Shown in pieces: positions 40,547 through 50,044 of a stretch of DNA of 64,000 nt. The position numbers and the translations under genes are program-made. Numbering within the stretch: position 1 is the first letter of the stretch; each line of letters begins with the position of its first letter. The notes under the pieces are model-generated. The model saw only the letters and a list, made by a program, of their open reading frames with translations. It made no database searches and was not told the DNA's origin. The DNA is from Loktanella gaetbuli (GTDB lineage Bacteria; Pseudomonadota; Alphaproteobacteria; Rhodobacterales; Rhodobacteraceae), in contig NZ_JAJATZ010000001.1 in assembly GCF_020531945.1 (NCBI RefSeq), positions 661,451 to 725,450 of the forward strand. The letters are read 5' to 3'.

Positions 40547-43500
40547 CGGCTAACCTGTGGTGGCGGGCGGCGAAAAATCTCGCGGAACATACCCGGCGTG
40601 AACAGTGACAGCGGGTTGACCGTGACCTGTGGGGCCGCTGCCGTTCCCGCAAGGTTGAAATTGAAACCGATCAGCCCTTCGCCCCTGCGGGTCAGGAAAC
40701 TGCCGATCCCGTTGAGGATATAGAACGGCGAGACGACGCCTTGAAACGCCACCTGCTTTGACGCCAGCGTGTAAATTCCATCCAACGAAATGCCAAGTCC
40801 CGGTCCAACCGCGCTGGATTGGGTCACGGTGATCGCTTCGGGGGTCAACCGAAACGCTGCATCCACCGTATCGAACGACAACCCCTGACCGTCCAGTTGC
40901 TGCAACAGGCCGACAACGCTGATGGCATCCAGCAGCGCGGCGACACCCGGCGCGTCCCGTACCCGCAAATTGCGGATCGCAAGTGTACCGTCATAGGCGC
41001 GGCGTTCGGGCGCCGGGACCAGTGTCAGGTCCAGATTGCCACCCAGCGCCCCTTCCATGAAACCGCCCGCGCGCAGCACCGCCCCGGCGTCCGTTGCCGC
41101 AATGCGCACCGCCGTGCGTCCGCCGGTCGGCGTCACCTCTCCGGTCACCGGGGCCTGCCCGTTGAACTGTCCGTCGAAACGACCCGTCAGCCCACCGGTC
41201 GTATCAAAGCGGCCACGAAACCCCGTCAGCGCAAGACCGCCCGCAATGTCGAGCCGGTTCAGCGTTACGTCGATCGGCCCGCCCTGCCCGCCACCGGACC
41301 CGCCCCCCAGCTGAGCGCGCGACAGGTCCAGCACCCCGCCCGAGATGGTCACACCAACGGCCCGCCCGGCACCGCGTCCAGTCAGGGTGACAGGCCCGTC
41401 GAACCAGTTGCCGACCCGCACACGGTCAAACCGCGCCGCCTGCAACTGGCCTTGCGCCAATGAAACGGCACCCGTGGCGCGCAGGCCGGGTGCCTCGAGG
41501 TTGATTTCCTCGACCTGTGGCGTGGCGCCCAGTGTCGCAGTCAGCGCCAGACTGGCCGATGTCGTCTCGGGCTTGATCCAGTTGATCGCAGGCACGGACA
41601 GGCCGACCCCGGCGAGGTCCGATGTCAGACGCAGACGTGGCGGGCTGTTTCTGGGCAAGGTCAGGTCAATGCGTGCCAAGCCGCGACCGCGGACCGCCCC
41701 CGGCGGCAAACCGATACCAAAGGTCTGCAAGGCACCAGGCGTGATCGTGACATCCGCCGTGATCTGCGGTCGCGCGCCAGAGGGGCCGAACCCCTGCCGG
41801 TAGACCCCGCGCAGCGCGACACCATCCAGACTGGCTGGGCCAGTCAGGGTCAGACCATCGGGACCGATTTCGGCCTCCAGACGGCTACTTGTCAGCCTGC
41901 GGTTTGGCACCAGCACGTCGCTGCTGATGCGCGTCAGGACCGCCGTCGCGTCATAGGAAACATCCGGCCCACGCACGCCGTCACGGATAGGCAGGCCAAT
42001 TGCGGCGCGCACTGCCGCGCGGCCGTCTGCCAATGTCACTGGCAGGTTTGCCCGGTCCATCAACCGCAGTGGTGGCTGCGACAACAGCGACAGTGCCGCC
42101 GTCACCGTGCCGTCGGTGCGCAGATCAATGTCAAGGCGTGCCGGTTTCTCGGCCAGATCGGGAATGACCAGCGTGGAACCTGCCACGCTGACGGCCCCTC
42201 CTTGCGGGGCGATTACCCGACCACTGCCAAGCGACAGCGCAAACCGATCCTGCGCAAGACTGGCAAAACCCGCCGCATTCTCGATCCACGGATTATCGCG
42301 CAGATAGCGCACCCGCGCGCCCTCGAACCCGAAACTGGCCGCAAGAACGGGTGCCGCTTCGGGCAGCAACCGCAACCCGAGGTTCACATCCTTTAGTGTG
42401 CCACCGTCGATATTGTTGGCAATCCACCGACGTGTCCCCGGTCGGACCTGTTCCGGCCAGACCCGCATCAGCGCCTCGGGTGTCAGGCGATTCGCCGCGA
42501 TATCCAGACGCGAGGTCCAGCCTTGCGCCGTGGCCGCGACCGTCATGGCGGCCTGCGCGGTGATGGCCGGGTCGGTCACCGTGACCTGCCCGATATCCAG
42601 ACGAAAGGGCGCAAGCCGCAGACGCATGTCGATATCCGCCCGCGCAAGCGGCAGGGGATCGTCGTAAAAGCCGCGCGGGTTCAGCGCGATTTCGGTCGCA
42701 ACCATCTGCATCACGAAACTGCGCGGCAGACCGGCGCGGAAATCCTGCAACAAGACGTGTCCTTGTGCGGCGAACCTCGTCGAAGGAGATGCAAGCGACA
42801 GCGCATCGACCGCAACCCGTTGGGCAACGGGATCATAACGGCCCGTGATCGTGGCAGAATCCACCGGCAGCGGAACCGGCCCGCCTGTGATTTCACCGGC
42901 ACCAACGGACAAGGTAACGGCGAGTGGGGCCAGAACCCCATCTGCATCCAGCGCTGTCGTCAGTTGCGCGGACACGGGTGCATCCAGCGCGTCCAGCACA
43001 GCCAGCGCCGCCGACTGGCTGGCCAGATCACGCGCAGGCAGGTCGCGCACGGATACGCTGATATCGGCAGCCCGACTGTCACGCGGACTGTCCAGCGCCA
43101 AGTCGACCTGCGCTGTCCCTGCGTCCCCCGCGAGCGCGACCGCAAGCTCGGCCGTCGTGCGGGCTGCCGTCAGACGCAGATCGAAACGCCCGTCGTCCAC
43201 GGTCCAGACCCGATCGACACGCGCGTCGCTATAGGTCATCGCCACCCCGTCCAGCGTCACCTGTTCGAGGGCGGCAAAGGCCGGACGTTCGCGCAACCCG
43301 TCGAGCTGCGCCACCAAGCCGCCCAGACCGTCGGCCAACAACGCGCCGTTGCCACCGGGGCGGTCAAATCCGAATTGAAACGCACCATCCGCGTCACGCC
43401 GGACAGACACCTGCGTCCCCGTCAGTGCGATCCGCTGCACCAGTGCCGCACGTTCGAACAGCACGCCTCTTGGCGACAGGCCAGCTGCGATCTGGTCGAC

Positions 43501-43806
43501 CTCTGCCAGCACCTGGCCCGTGCCATCGCGCAGCACCGTATCCGTCAGCCATATCTGCGGATGCAGATCACGTCCCACGCGCAGGTGGATATCGCCAAAA
43601 TGCAGCGTCCCGCCGCCCAGCACCTCGGCGGCACGCGATTCGACCCGGTCGCGTACCCAGGCAGGGGCCGTGATGTCGCGGTCCAGCACCGCAATTCCGG
43701 CCACAAACAGCAACAGAACCGGCAGCCCGAACAGCCACAACAGCGCCCTGATGCCGCGGGACGGCATCCGCCTGCGCGGGATTGTCGCTGTTTCGGGGTC
43801 TGTCAT
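40543..43806 (-). CDS. AsmA-like/DUF3971 domain protein (YhdP-type)
   Basis: A very large (1087 residues) envelope protein. One N-terminal membrane helix (about 20-41: ALLWLFGLPVLLLFVAGIAV) is followed by a long repetitive beta-rich region typical of AsmA/YhdP/TamB-like bridge proteins. DUF3971 fits the middle and an AsmA-like C-terminal domain the last 250 residues (GNLDLTLVPAPERRAYDGTL, GEGLIGFNFNLAGTAA). Such proteins are proposed to move phospholipids between membranes. Overlaps queA by 4 bases. Confidence 0.85.
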   Translation of the reverse strand: MTDPETATIPRRRMPSRGIRALLWLFGLPVLLLFVAGIAVLDRDITAPAWVRDRVESRAAEVLGGGTLHFGDIHLRVGRDLHPQIWLTDTVLRDGTGQVLAEVDQIAAGLSPRGVLFERAALVQRIALTGTQVSVRRDADGAFQFGFDRPGGNGALLADGLGGLVAQLDGLRERPAFAALEQVTLDGVAMTYSDARVDRVWTVDDGRFDLRLTAARTTAELAVALAGDAGTAQVDLALDSPRDSRAADISVSVRDLPARDLASQSAALAVLDALDAPVSAQLTTALDADGVLAPLAVTLSVGAGEITGGPVPLPVDSATITGRYDPVAQRVAVDALSLASPSTRFAAQGHVLLQDFRAGLPRSFVMQMVATEIALNPRGFYDDPLPLARADIDMRLRLAPFRLDIGQVTVTDPAITAQAAMTVAATAQGWTSRLDIAANRLTPEALMRVWPEQVRPGTRRWIANNIDGGTLKDVNLGLRLLPEAAPVLAASFGFEGARVRYLRDNPWIENAAGFASLAQDRFALSLGSGRVIAPQGGAVSVAGSTLVIPDLAEKPARLDIDLRTDGTVTAALSLLSQPPLRLMDRANLPVTLADGRAAVRAAIGLPIRDGVRGPDVSYDATAVLTRISSDVLVPNRRLTSSRLEAEIGPDGLTLTGPASLDGVALRGVYRQGFGPSGARPQITADVTITPGALQTFGIGLPPGAVRGRGLARIDLTLPRNSPPRLRLTSDLAGVGLSVPAINWIKPETTSASLALTATLGATPQVEEINLEAPGLRATGAVSLAQGQLQAARFDRVRVGNWFDGPVTLTGRGAGRAVGVTISGGVLDLSRAQLGGGSGGGQGGPIDVTLNRLDIAGGLALTGFRGRFDTTGGLTGRFDGQFNGQAPVTGEVTPTGGRTAVRIAATDAGAVLRAGGFMEGALGGNLDLTLVPAPERRAYDGTLAIRNLRVRDAPGVAALLDAISVVGLLQQLDGQGLSFDTVDAAFRLTPEAITVTQSSAVGPGLGISLDGIYTLASKQVAFQGVVSPFYILNGIGSFLTRRGEGLIGFNFNLAGTAAAPQVTVNPLSLFTPGMFREIFRRPPPQVSR

Positions 43807-43897
43807 GGTTTGCCTGTCCGCCTCACCGCGTTAGTTTCGCCGCAGATGGCGCAAAGCGAAACCCCGCGCCCGGGCCCACTGCTGAAGGATCACAGAT

Positions 43898-44365
43898 ATG
43901 TCACAACCTGCCCCCGGTGATAACGCACCTGAAATCAGCCTGCCACGCGACGGCGGTGAAACGGTGACACTCGCACAATACGCAGGACAAAAGGTCGTCG
44001 TCTATTTCTACCCGCGCGACGACACGCCCGGCTGCACCAAGGAGGCTGTGGGATTTACTGAACGTGCATCCGATTTCGCAGCCGCCAATACAGTCGTTCT
44101 GGGCATTTCCAAGGATACCGTCGCAAAACACGACAAATTCCGCGACAAGCATAATCTGAGCGTGGTCCTGCTGTCCGATGCCGACGGCGATGTCTGTGAA
44201 CGCTACGGCGTCTGGGGCGAAAAACAGATGTACGGCAAGACCTTCATGGGAATCGAAAGGGCGACATTCCTGATCGATACCGAAGGCCGGATTGCGCAGG
44301 TCTGGCCCAAGGTCAAGGTACCTGGTCACGTCGATGCCGTTCTCGAAGCGGCGCAGGCCCTGTGA
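43898..44365 (+). CDS. bcp: peroxiredoxin Bcp/PrxQ
   Basis: A 155-residue thiol peroxidase reducing H2O2 and organic peroxides. The peroxidatic Cys46 is in DTPGCTKEA. The resolving Cys five residues later, as in E. coli Bcp, is absent (V51); the only other Cys is Cys100 (DGDVCERYG). The enzyme may act as a 1-Cys type or use Cys100. Its stop overlaps the start of the DUF455 gene (44362), implying coupling. Confidence 0.94.
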   Translation: MSQPAPGDNAPEISLPRDGGETVTLAQYAGQKVVVYFYPRDDTPGCTKEAVGFTERASDFAAANTVVLGISKDTVAKHDKFRDKHNLSVVLLSDADGDVCERYGVWGEKQMYGKTFMGIERATFLIDTEGRIAQVWPKVKVPGHVDAVLEAAQAL

Positions 44366-45174
44366 CCCTAACATTGGCCCAGATGGCGGTCGAGGTCCTG
44401 ACCACGGCCGACGGTCGCGCCAAGACGGCAATCAGTCATGCACATGCCGCGACCTGGCGCGCGGCGCGGGCGGCTGGCACGCCCATCGCGGTCGGGCAGG
44501 CAGCGCCGCCCGACCAGCCAGCCCGTCCCGCCCGGCCAGAGCTGCTTGACCCGCGCGATGTGCCTCAGCGCAAACCCGGCTCTCCGGAAGGGCGGCTGGC
44601 CTTGCTGCACGCGGTTGCGCATATCGAACTGAACGCCGTGGATCTGCACTGGGACATCATCGCGCGGTTTGCCGATTCGCCTATGCCCGTCGGTTTCTAC
44701 GACGACTGGGTCTAGGCCGCTGACGAAGAATCCAAGCATTTCAATTTGATGTGCGACAGGCTCGAGGCACAGGGTTCGCATTACGGGGCCTTGCCCGCCC
44801 ATGCGGGGATGTGGCGTGCGGCCGAGGACACAGCCGATGACCTGCTGGGCCGTCTTGCGGTTGTTCCAATGGTGCTCGAGGCGCGCGGTCTGGATGTGAC
44901 GCCGAACATGATCGAGGTCTTCAAACGCGCTGGCGACAAGGACACGGTCGCAGCCCTGAACGTGATCTACGCCGAAGAGGTCCACCATGTGTCCTACGGG
45001 TCAAAGTGGTTCAACTTTCTCTGCGGGCGCGACAACCGCGATCCAACGCCCGTATTTCACGCCTTGGTCAGACGCTATTTCCACGGTGCGCTGAAACCAC
45101 CGTTCAACGAAGAAAAGCGTGCAGAATCAGGGATTCCGCCGGATTTCTATTGGCCATTGGCTGCTGGGAATTGA
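44362..45174 (+). pseudogene. DUF455 ferritin-like protein interrupted by an in-frame amber codon
   Basis: The frame reads continuously for 270 codons except for one TAG at 44713-44715. The first 117 codons end at GFYDDWV and the same frame resumes with AADEESKHFNLM, a canonical DUF455 metal-binding helix. A single C-to-T change from CAG (Gln) explains the stop. DUF455 proteins are ferritin-like di-iron proteins, similar to MiaE. No other frameshift is seen, so the loss is recent, a sequencing error, or tolerated. A TTG at 44746 could restart translation of the second half, but that would lack part of the iron site. Linked to bcp upstream. Confidence 0.85.
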
Positions 45175-45334
45175 TGCAGATTCGGCCGGTTTCGGCGTAA
45201 TATTGCCCAAGAATTCCAATCGTCACTTAATTTTACCAAAAGCGTTGCTCCGATGCGTCAGTCTTTGTAAACGGTCTTGACGCGGCAAAAAACAATACAG
45301 GCAGCTGCGCCGTGGGACAGGTAGGGAGAGACGC

Positions 45335-46645
45335 GTGAGATCACGTTTGGCGATGGCCGTGCATACACGGCTTGAAAAGAGATTTCCGGAAAAGCGGCTT
45401 TTTATTCGCTCGGACACCGAAACCCGTTTCATTCGTCTGCGTCCTTCTCATCAGCTCGTCGGGTGGAGCGTTGCATCGCTCCTGGTTGGCTGGTCCATCA
45501 TCTCGACCGCCGTGATCCTGATGGACAGCATCGGGGCCGGCAATTTCCGCGCACAGGCCCAGCGTGATCAGATCATCTACGAACAGCGTCTGAACGCCCT
45601 CTCGACCGAACGTGACGCCCGTGCCGCCGAGGCTGTCGCGGCACAGCAGCGGTTCAGCTCTGCACTTGAACAGATTTCGATCATGCAAAGCGCGCTGCTG
45701 GAAACCGAGGATCAACGCCGCGAGCTGGAAACCGGTCTGGACGTGGTGCAGGCAACGCTGCGCGACACCATGCAGGACGTAAAGACAAGCCGCCTTGCAC
45801 TGGAACAGCTGGCCGCCGAGCCGGGATCTGCTGCCGCCGGGGCCGTGATGTCCGCACAGGCCGACAGCACCGTCGATCTGCTGGCATCCGCGCTGGCCGA
45901 AACTGCGGCAGAACGCGACAAGATCGCCGCCGACGCGCAGTTCGCACTGGACAGCGCCGCGGAAACGCAACTGGAACTGCGGCTCTTGCAGGACCGCAAC
46001 GACGATATCTTCCGTCAGCTCGAAGACGCGATGACGGTATCTGTCGAACCGCTGGACAAGATGTTCCGCGCGGCCGGCATGAACCCCGACAACATGATCA
46101 GCCAGGTGCGCCGGGGCTACTCTGGGTCCGGCGGTCCTCTGACACCGCTGTCGTTCTCGACCCGTGGCGGTGCGCCCGATCCGAACGCGGAACGCGCCAA
46201 CGGCATCCTGAACCGCCTGGACGAAATCAACCTGTATCGCATCGCCGCCGAAAAGGCGCCGTTCGATACCCCGGTCAAGGCGGCCTACCGCTTTACCTCG
46301 GGCTTTGGCCAGCGTTGGGGACGCCTGCATGCGGGCACCGATTTCGCAGCCCCCGTGGGCACACCGATCTATGCGACGGCCGATGGCGTGGTCACCAACG
46401 CAGGCTGGTCGTCCGGCTATGGTCGCCTGATCAAGATCCAGCACGAGTTCGGGATCGAGACCCGCTATGCTCACCTCTCCGCGATGCGTGTGAAGGTCGG
46501 TCAAAGGGTCTCGCGCGGTGAGCGGATCGGTGATATGGGCAATTCAGGACGGTCTACTGGTTCCCATCTGCATTACGAAGTGCGCGTGGGTGGTACACCC
46601 GTCAATCCGATGACCTACATAAGAGCGGGACAAGATGTTTTCTAA
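45335..46645 (+). CDS. M23 family metallopeptidase (LytM type), membrane anchored
   Basis: A 436-residue peptidoglycan endopeptidase. A basic cytoplasmic N-terminus, one membrane helix (about 45-67), a long coiled coil (about 75-235), and a C-terminal M23 domain with zinc motifs HAGTDFAAP and HLHYEVR. GTG 45335 follows GGGAGAG; ATG 45353 is an alternative. The gene overlaps the bactofilin gene by 11 bases, a known pairing in which bactofilin localises or controls M23 enzymes for cell shape. Confidence 0.92.
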   Translation: MRSRLAMAVHTRLEKRFPEKRLFIRSDTETRFIRLRPSHQLVGWSVASLLVGWSIISTAVILMDSIGAGNFRAQAQRDQIIYEQRLNALSTERDARAAEAVAAQQRFSSALEQISIMQSALLETEDQRRELETGLDVVQATLRDTMQDVKTSRLALEQLAAEPGSAAAGAVMSAQADSTVDLLASALAETAAERDKIAADAQFALDSAAETQLELRLLQDRNDDIFRQLEDAMTVSVEPLDKMFRAAGMNPDNMISQVRRGYSGSGGPLTPLSFSTRGGAPDPNAERANGILNRLDEINLYRIAAEKAPFDTPVKAAYRFTSGFGQRWGRLHAGTDFAAPVGTPIYATADGVVTNAGWSSGYGRLIKIQHEFGIETRYAHLSAMRVKVGQRVSRGERIGDMGNSGRSTGSHLHYEVRVGGTPVNPMTYIRAGQDVF

Positions 46646-47150
46646 ATCCAAGATCAATGAACCTGGCCCCAAGGCCGACACCGCCGCGCCTGCACCTGCA
46701 AGCCCCGCACCGTCGTCGTCCAGCAGCGATTACAAATCGCCCACCCCCGCCAAGGCCAAGCCGCCGGCATCCATCCTGTCGTCGGACCTTCTGGTCACCG
46801 GCAACATGAAAACCAGCGGTGACGTGCAGATCGAAGGTCAGGTCGAGGGCGACGTGCATGCCCACCTGCTGACCGTCGGCGAAGGCGCCACCGTCAAAGG
46901 CGAAGTGATCGGCGACGATATCGTCATTCATGGCCGCATCATCGGTCGCGTGCGCGGCCTCAAGGTGCGGCTGACATCGACGGCCCGCGTCGAGGGCGAC
47001 ATCATCCACAAGACGATCGCCATCGAATCTGGTGCCCATTTCGAAGGATCGGTTCAGCGTCAGGATGATCCCCTCTCTGCTGGTGGCAAGTCCACCAAAA
47101 TGCCGACCGCTGCGCCCAAGGGTGCATCCGGGGACGCCGACAAAAGCTGA
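46635..47150 (+). CDS. bactofilin
   Basis: A 171-residue polymer-forming cytoskeletal protein. A disordered Pro/Ala/Ser-rich N-terminus (1-45) precedes the beta-helical bactofilin domain (about 48-140; ILSSDLLVTGNMKTSGDVQI, then GQVEGDVHAHLLTVGEGATV-like repeats), and a disordered tail follows. Overlap with the M23 peptidase gene supports a shared role in wall shaping. Confidence 0.93.
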   Translation: MFSKSKINEPGPKADTAAPAPASPAPSSSSSDYKSPTPAKAKPPASILSSDLLVTGNMKTSGDVQIEGQVEGDVHAHLLTVGEGATVKGEVIGDDIVIHGRIIGRVRGLKVRLTSTARVEGDIIHKTIAIESGAHFEGSVQRQDDPLSAGGKSTKMPTAAPKGASGDADKS

Positions 47151-47153
47151 TCC

Positions 47154-48632
47154 TTGACGCAGGATAATGATCCCTTACGGGCCACGTCTTATCGGACGCG
47201 GCCCGTTTTCGTGCCGGACTTTGCGCGCGATGGCAGACGCGGCTGGATTCTGGCTGCGGGTGTTCTGGCCTCGTCGATGGGGTTTATCGACGGCACGGTC
47301 GTCAGTATTGCCATCCCCGCGATTCGCGCTTCGCTTGGCGCGACGCTCGACCAGGCCACCTGGATCAACAACGCCTACATGCTGACATTGTCGGCCCTGA
47401 TCCTGACCGGCGGGGCCTTTGGCGACAGGTTCGGTCTGGCACGGGTCTTCTCGCTTGGCGTGGGGCTGTTCCTGATGACCTCGCTCCTCTGCGCCGTGGC
47501 ACCGACCCCGGATCTGCTGATCATCGCCCGGCTGGCCCAAGGCGTGGGTGCAGCCCTCATGGTGCCAGGATCACTGGCCATGATTTCGCGGGCCTACCCG
47601 CGCGAAGAGCGCGGACGCGCGATCGGAATCTGGGCCGCAGCATCCGGCCTCACAACGGCAGCGGGGCCGATTGTCGGCGGTCTCCTGCTCTCGTCGGGTG
47701 CGCCAGAGGCCTGGCGCGGTATCTTTGCAATCAACCTGCCGCTTGGGATTACGACCCTGTTTCTGGTCTGGCGCGCGGTCAATGCCGACCCCCGCCGCCA
47801 GGGCGAACCGGTCGATATCGCCGGCGCGTTGCTGGCAATCACTGGTCTGGGTCTGCTGGCCTGGACGCTAACCCACCTGGAGGGCAGCAATGACACCCGC
47901 CTGACGGTGGTAACAGGCGTTGCAGGTTGTCTGGTCCTTGCGGTTTTTCTTTTCCAGCAACGTCGTGCAGCCGCCCCGATGATGCCGCTATGGATGTTCC
48001 GGAACCGCACGTTTTCAGCGGCGAATGCCTCGACCTTTCTTTTGTACTTCGGCATGTCGGCGATCCTGTTCTTTTTACCGATGCTCACCGTGGCGGGTTG
48101 GGGTCTGACGGCGTTTCAGACGATCTTTGCCTTTGGGCCAATCACCGTGTTCATCGCGGCGTTTTCCACCCGGTTCGGCAAGATGGCGGACCAGCACGGT
48201 GCCGGCCCCCTGATCACCGGGGGATCGGCGTTGGTCGCAATCGGCTATGCGGGCCTGGCACTGGTGATACCGTCCCAGAATTTCTGGCTGGGGGTTTTGC
48301 CGACCATGGCGGTCGTCGGACTGGGCATGAGCATGGTCGTCGCCCCGCTGTCTGCCAGCATCATGGGCGCGGCAGGTCCGGGCCGCGACGGGATTGCATC
48401 CGGGATCAATAACGCCGTCAGTCGGATCGCGGGGCTGATCGCGGTGGCGGCGATGTCGTCGGTCGTGGCCATCGGCTATGCGATCAACGGCGGGCCAGCC
48501 AGCTTTGGCGAGGTATCCACCCTGCCCGGCCATCTGGACGCGATGAACAGCGGGTTTGCCGTGATCGCCTGGGGGTCGTCCGGACTGGCGGCGCTATCGG
48601 CCATCATCGCGGCACTGCTGGTCAGGCGTTGA
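47154..48632 (+). CDS. DHA2-type MFS drug transporter (EmrB/QacA-like)
   Basis: A 14-helix major facilitator protein. SMGFIDGTVVSIAIPAI is the first-helix D1-type motif (helix 1), with QATWINNAYML and the GDRFGLARVF loop motif following. The longest start is TTG 47154, only 3 bases after bactofilin, but a strong hairpin with TTTT lies at 47177-47209, inside this extension. The in-frame GTG at 47211 just after the hairpin (VPDFARDGRRGW) is an alternative start. Drug export is inferred from family. The gene overlaps the amidase 3' end by 11 bases. Confidence 0.88.
   Translation: MTQDNDPLRATSYRTRPVFVPDFARDGRRGWILAAGVLASSMGFIDGTVVSIAIPAIRASLGATLDQATWINNAYMLTLSALILTGGAFGDRFGLARVFSLGVGLFLMTSLLCAVAPTPDLLIIARLAQGVGAALMVPGSLAMISRAYPREERGRAIGIWAAASGLTTAAGPIVGGLLLSSGAPEAWRGIFAINLPLGITTLFLVWRAVNADPRRQGEPVDIAGALLAITGLGLLAWTLTHLEGSNDTRLTVVTGVAGCLVLAVFLFQQRRAAAPMMPLWMFRNRTFSAANASTFLLYFGMSAILFFLPMLTVAGWGLTAFQTIFAFGPITVFIAAFSTRFGKMADQHGAGPLITGGSALVAIGYAGLALVIPSQNFWLGVLPTMAVVGLGMSMVVAPLSASIMGAAGPGRDGIASGINNAVSRIAGLIAVAAMSSVVAIGYAINGGPASFGEVSTLPGHLDAMNSGFAVIAWGSSGLAALSAIIAALLVRR
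47177..47209 (+). terminator. hairpin resembling an intrinsic terminator after bactofilin
   Basis: ACGGGCC-A-CGTC (47177-47188), loop TTATCG, GACG-C-GGCCCGT (47195-47206), TTTT (47206-47209). It starts 27 bases after the bactofilin stop, a natural spot for its terminator, but lies inside the longest form of the MFS reading frame. Confidence 0.65.
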
Positions 48633-50004
48633 TCCGGTGCCAGCCCTGTGCCAGTTCCAGCAACCGGCGATCATCACGGGCGCGCCCGATGAATTGCAGG
48701 CCCATTGGTTCCCCCGCCGCTGTCGGTGGCAGCGGCACCGCGACGGCTGGCAGGCCGATCAACGATGCGGGCACGACGACCTCCATCCAGCGATGGTAGG
48801 TATCCATCGCAACGCCCGCGATATTCTGGGGCCAGGTCCAGTCCAGCGGAAATGGCCAGCATTGCGCCGTGGGCAGCACCACTGCATCTACCTTATCGAA
48901 CAGACGTACCGCCGCACGAAACCAGTCAGAGCGTATGTTGCTGGCACGCTGGATTTCGACAGCCGTCAAGGCGCGGCCCCGTTCGATTTCCCAGATCGCC
49001 TCGGGTTTGAGGGCGTCACGCGTGGCCGCAGTGTCATAAAGTGACCCGAGGCTGCCCGCGATGGCAAAGCTGCGCAGCGTGGTCCAACTGTCCCATAGTG
49101 CCGACGCATCAAACGGTGGGGCAATCTGAATCACCGAACAGCCCAGATCCGACATGCGCTGGATTTGGCCTGCACAATGGTCCAGCACACCGTCCTCCAT
49201 CGGATAGGCCCCGCCCCAGTCACCCAGCCAGCCGATGCGGCGCCCCGTAAGATCGACGTCCAGGCTTTCATGCACATAGGCTGGCAAACCATGCGGCTGG
49301 CGTGGATCAGGGCCCGACTGCGTGGCCAGCAAGGCAGAGAGATCGGCAGGGCTGCGCGCCATGGGGCCATTGGTAGACAGCTGGTGCAGGAAACTGTCGC
49401 CAGCGGGTTCCGACGGCACCAGCCCCCATGTCGGGCGCATGCCGTAAACCCCGTTCCAGCCCGCTGGGTTGCGCAGACTGCCCATCATGTCGGACCCGTC
49501 CGCCACCGCGATCATGCGGGACGACAGCGCAACGGCGGCACCGCCTGACGATCCCCCAGCGCTACGCCCGGGCAGCAAGCCGTTCTGCGTCGCACCGAAC
49601 ACCGGATTAAAGGTGTGACTGCCCAGACCGAATTCCGGGGTGTTCGTCTTGCCGATTACGATGGCACCTGCGTCCTGCATCCGTTGCACCATGATGTCGG
49701 ATGTTTTCGCCACGCGCCCGGCCAATGCAGGCGAGCCCATGGATGTGGGCAGGCCTGCGACGTTGGACAGATCCTTGACCGCGATGGGGATACCATGCAG
49801 CCAGCCCTTGCGCGGGGCGTTGTCTGCCGCACGCGCCTCTGCCAGCAAATCGTCAGCATCGCGCAGGCCGACGATGGCATTCAAATCCGGGTTGCGCATT
49901 GCAATCCGGTCGAGCGTCGCCCGCATTAGCTGTTCGGCAGTCAGTTGGCCATTGGCCAAGGCTGCGGACAGCGCCAGTGCATCCTGATCAAGTATCTGGT
50001 CCAT
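48622..50004 (-). CDS. amidase signature family protein
   Basis: A 460-residue amidase. The Ser-cisSer-Lys triad region is visible: Lys in IAVKDLSN, GRSAGGSSGGAAVAL, and the Ser of DGSDMMGSLRNPAG. It hydrolyses an amide bond; aryl- or acylamides are typical and GatA is excluded by context and sequence details. ATG 50004 (MDQILDQDAL) or ATG 50013 are both possible. The 3' end overlaps the DHA2 transporter. Confidence 0.88.
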   Translation of the reverse strand: MDQILDQDALALSAALANGQLTAEQLMRATLDRIAMRNPDLNAIVGLRDADDLLAEARAADNAPRKGWLHGIPIAVKDLSNVAGLPTSMGSPALAGRVAKTSDIMVQRMQDAGAIVIGKTNTPEFGLGSHTFNPVFGATQNGLLPGRSAGGSSGGAAVALSSRMIAVADGSDMMGSLRNPAGWNGVYGMRPTWGLVPSEPAGDSFLHQLSTNGPMARSPADLSALLATQSGPDPRQPHGLPAYVHESLDVDLTGRRIGWLGDWGGAYPMEDGVLDHCAGQIQRMSDLGCSVIQIAPPFDASALWDSWTTLRSFAIAGSLGSLYDTAATRDALKPEAIWEIERGRALTAVEIQRASNIRSDWFRAAVRLFDKVDAVVLPTAQCWPFPLDWTWPQNIAGVAMDTYHRWMEVVVPASLIGLPAVAVPLPPTAAGEPMGLQFIGRARDDRRLLELAQGWHRINA

Positions 50005-50044
50005 ATCCCACATCCTGACCCTGCCGGATCAGGATTGGCAAGGT

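Noticed and set aside
43834..43862. GTTTCGC-N15-GCGAAAC inverted repeat in the bcp/AsmA gap
   Set aside because: Arms are short and the spacer long; could be chance in a GC-rich gap, no supporting evidence.
42523..43920. 465-codon plus-strand ORF over the AsmA-like gene
   Set aside because: Arg/Gln/His-rich shadow; the minus-strand AsmA-like protein is coherent over its full length.
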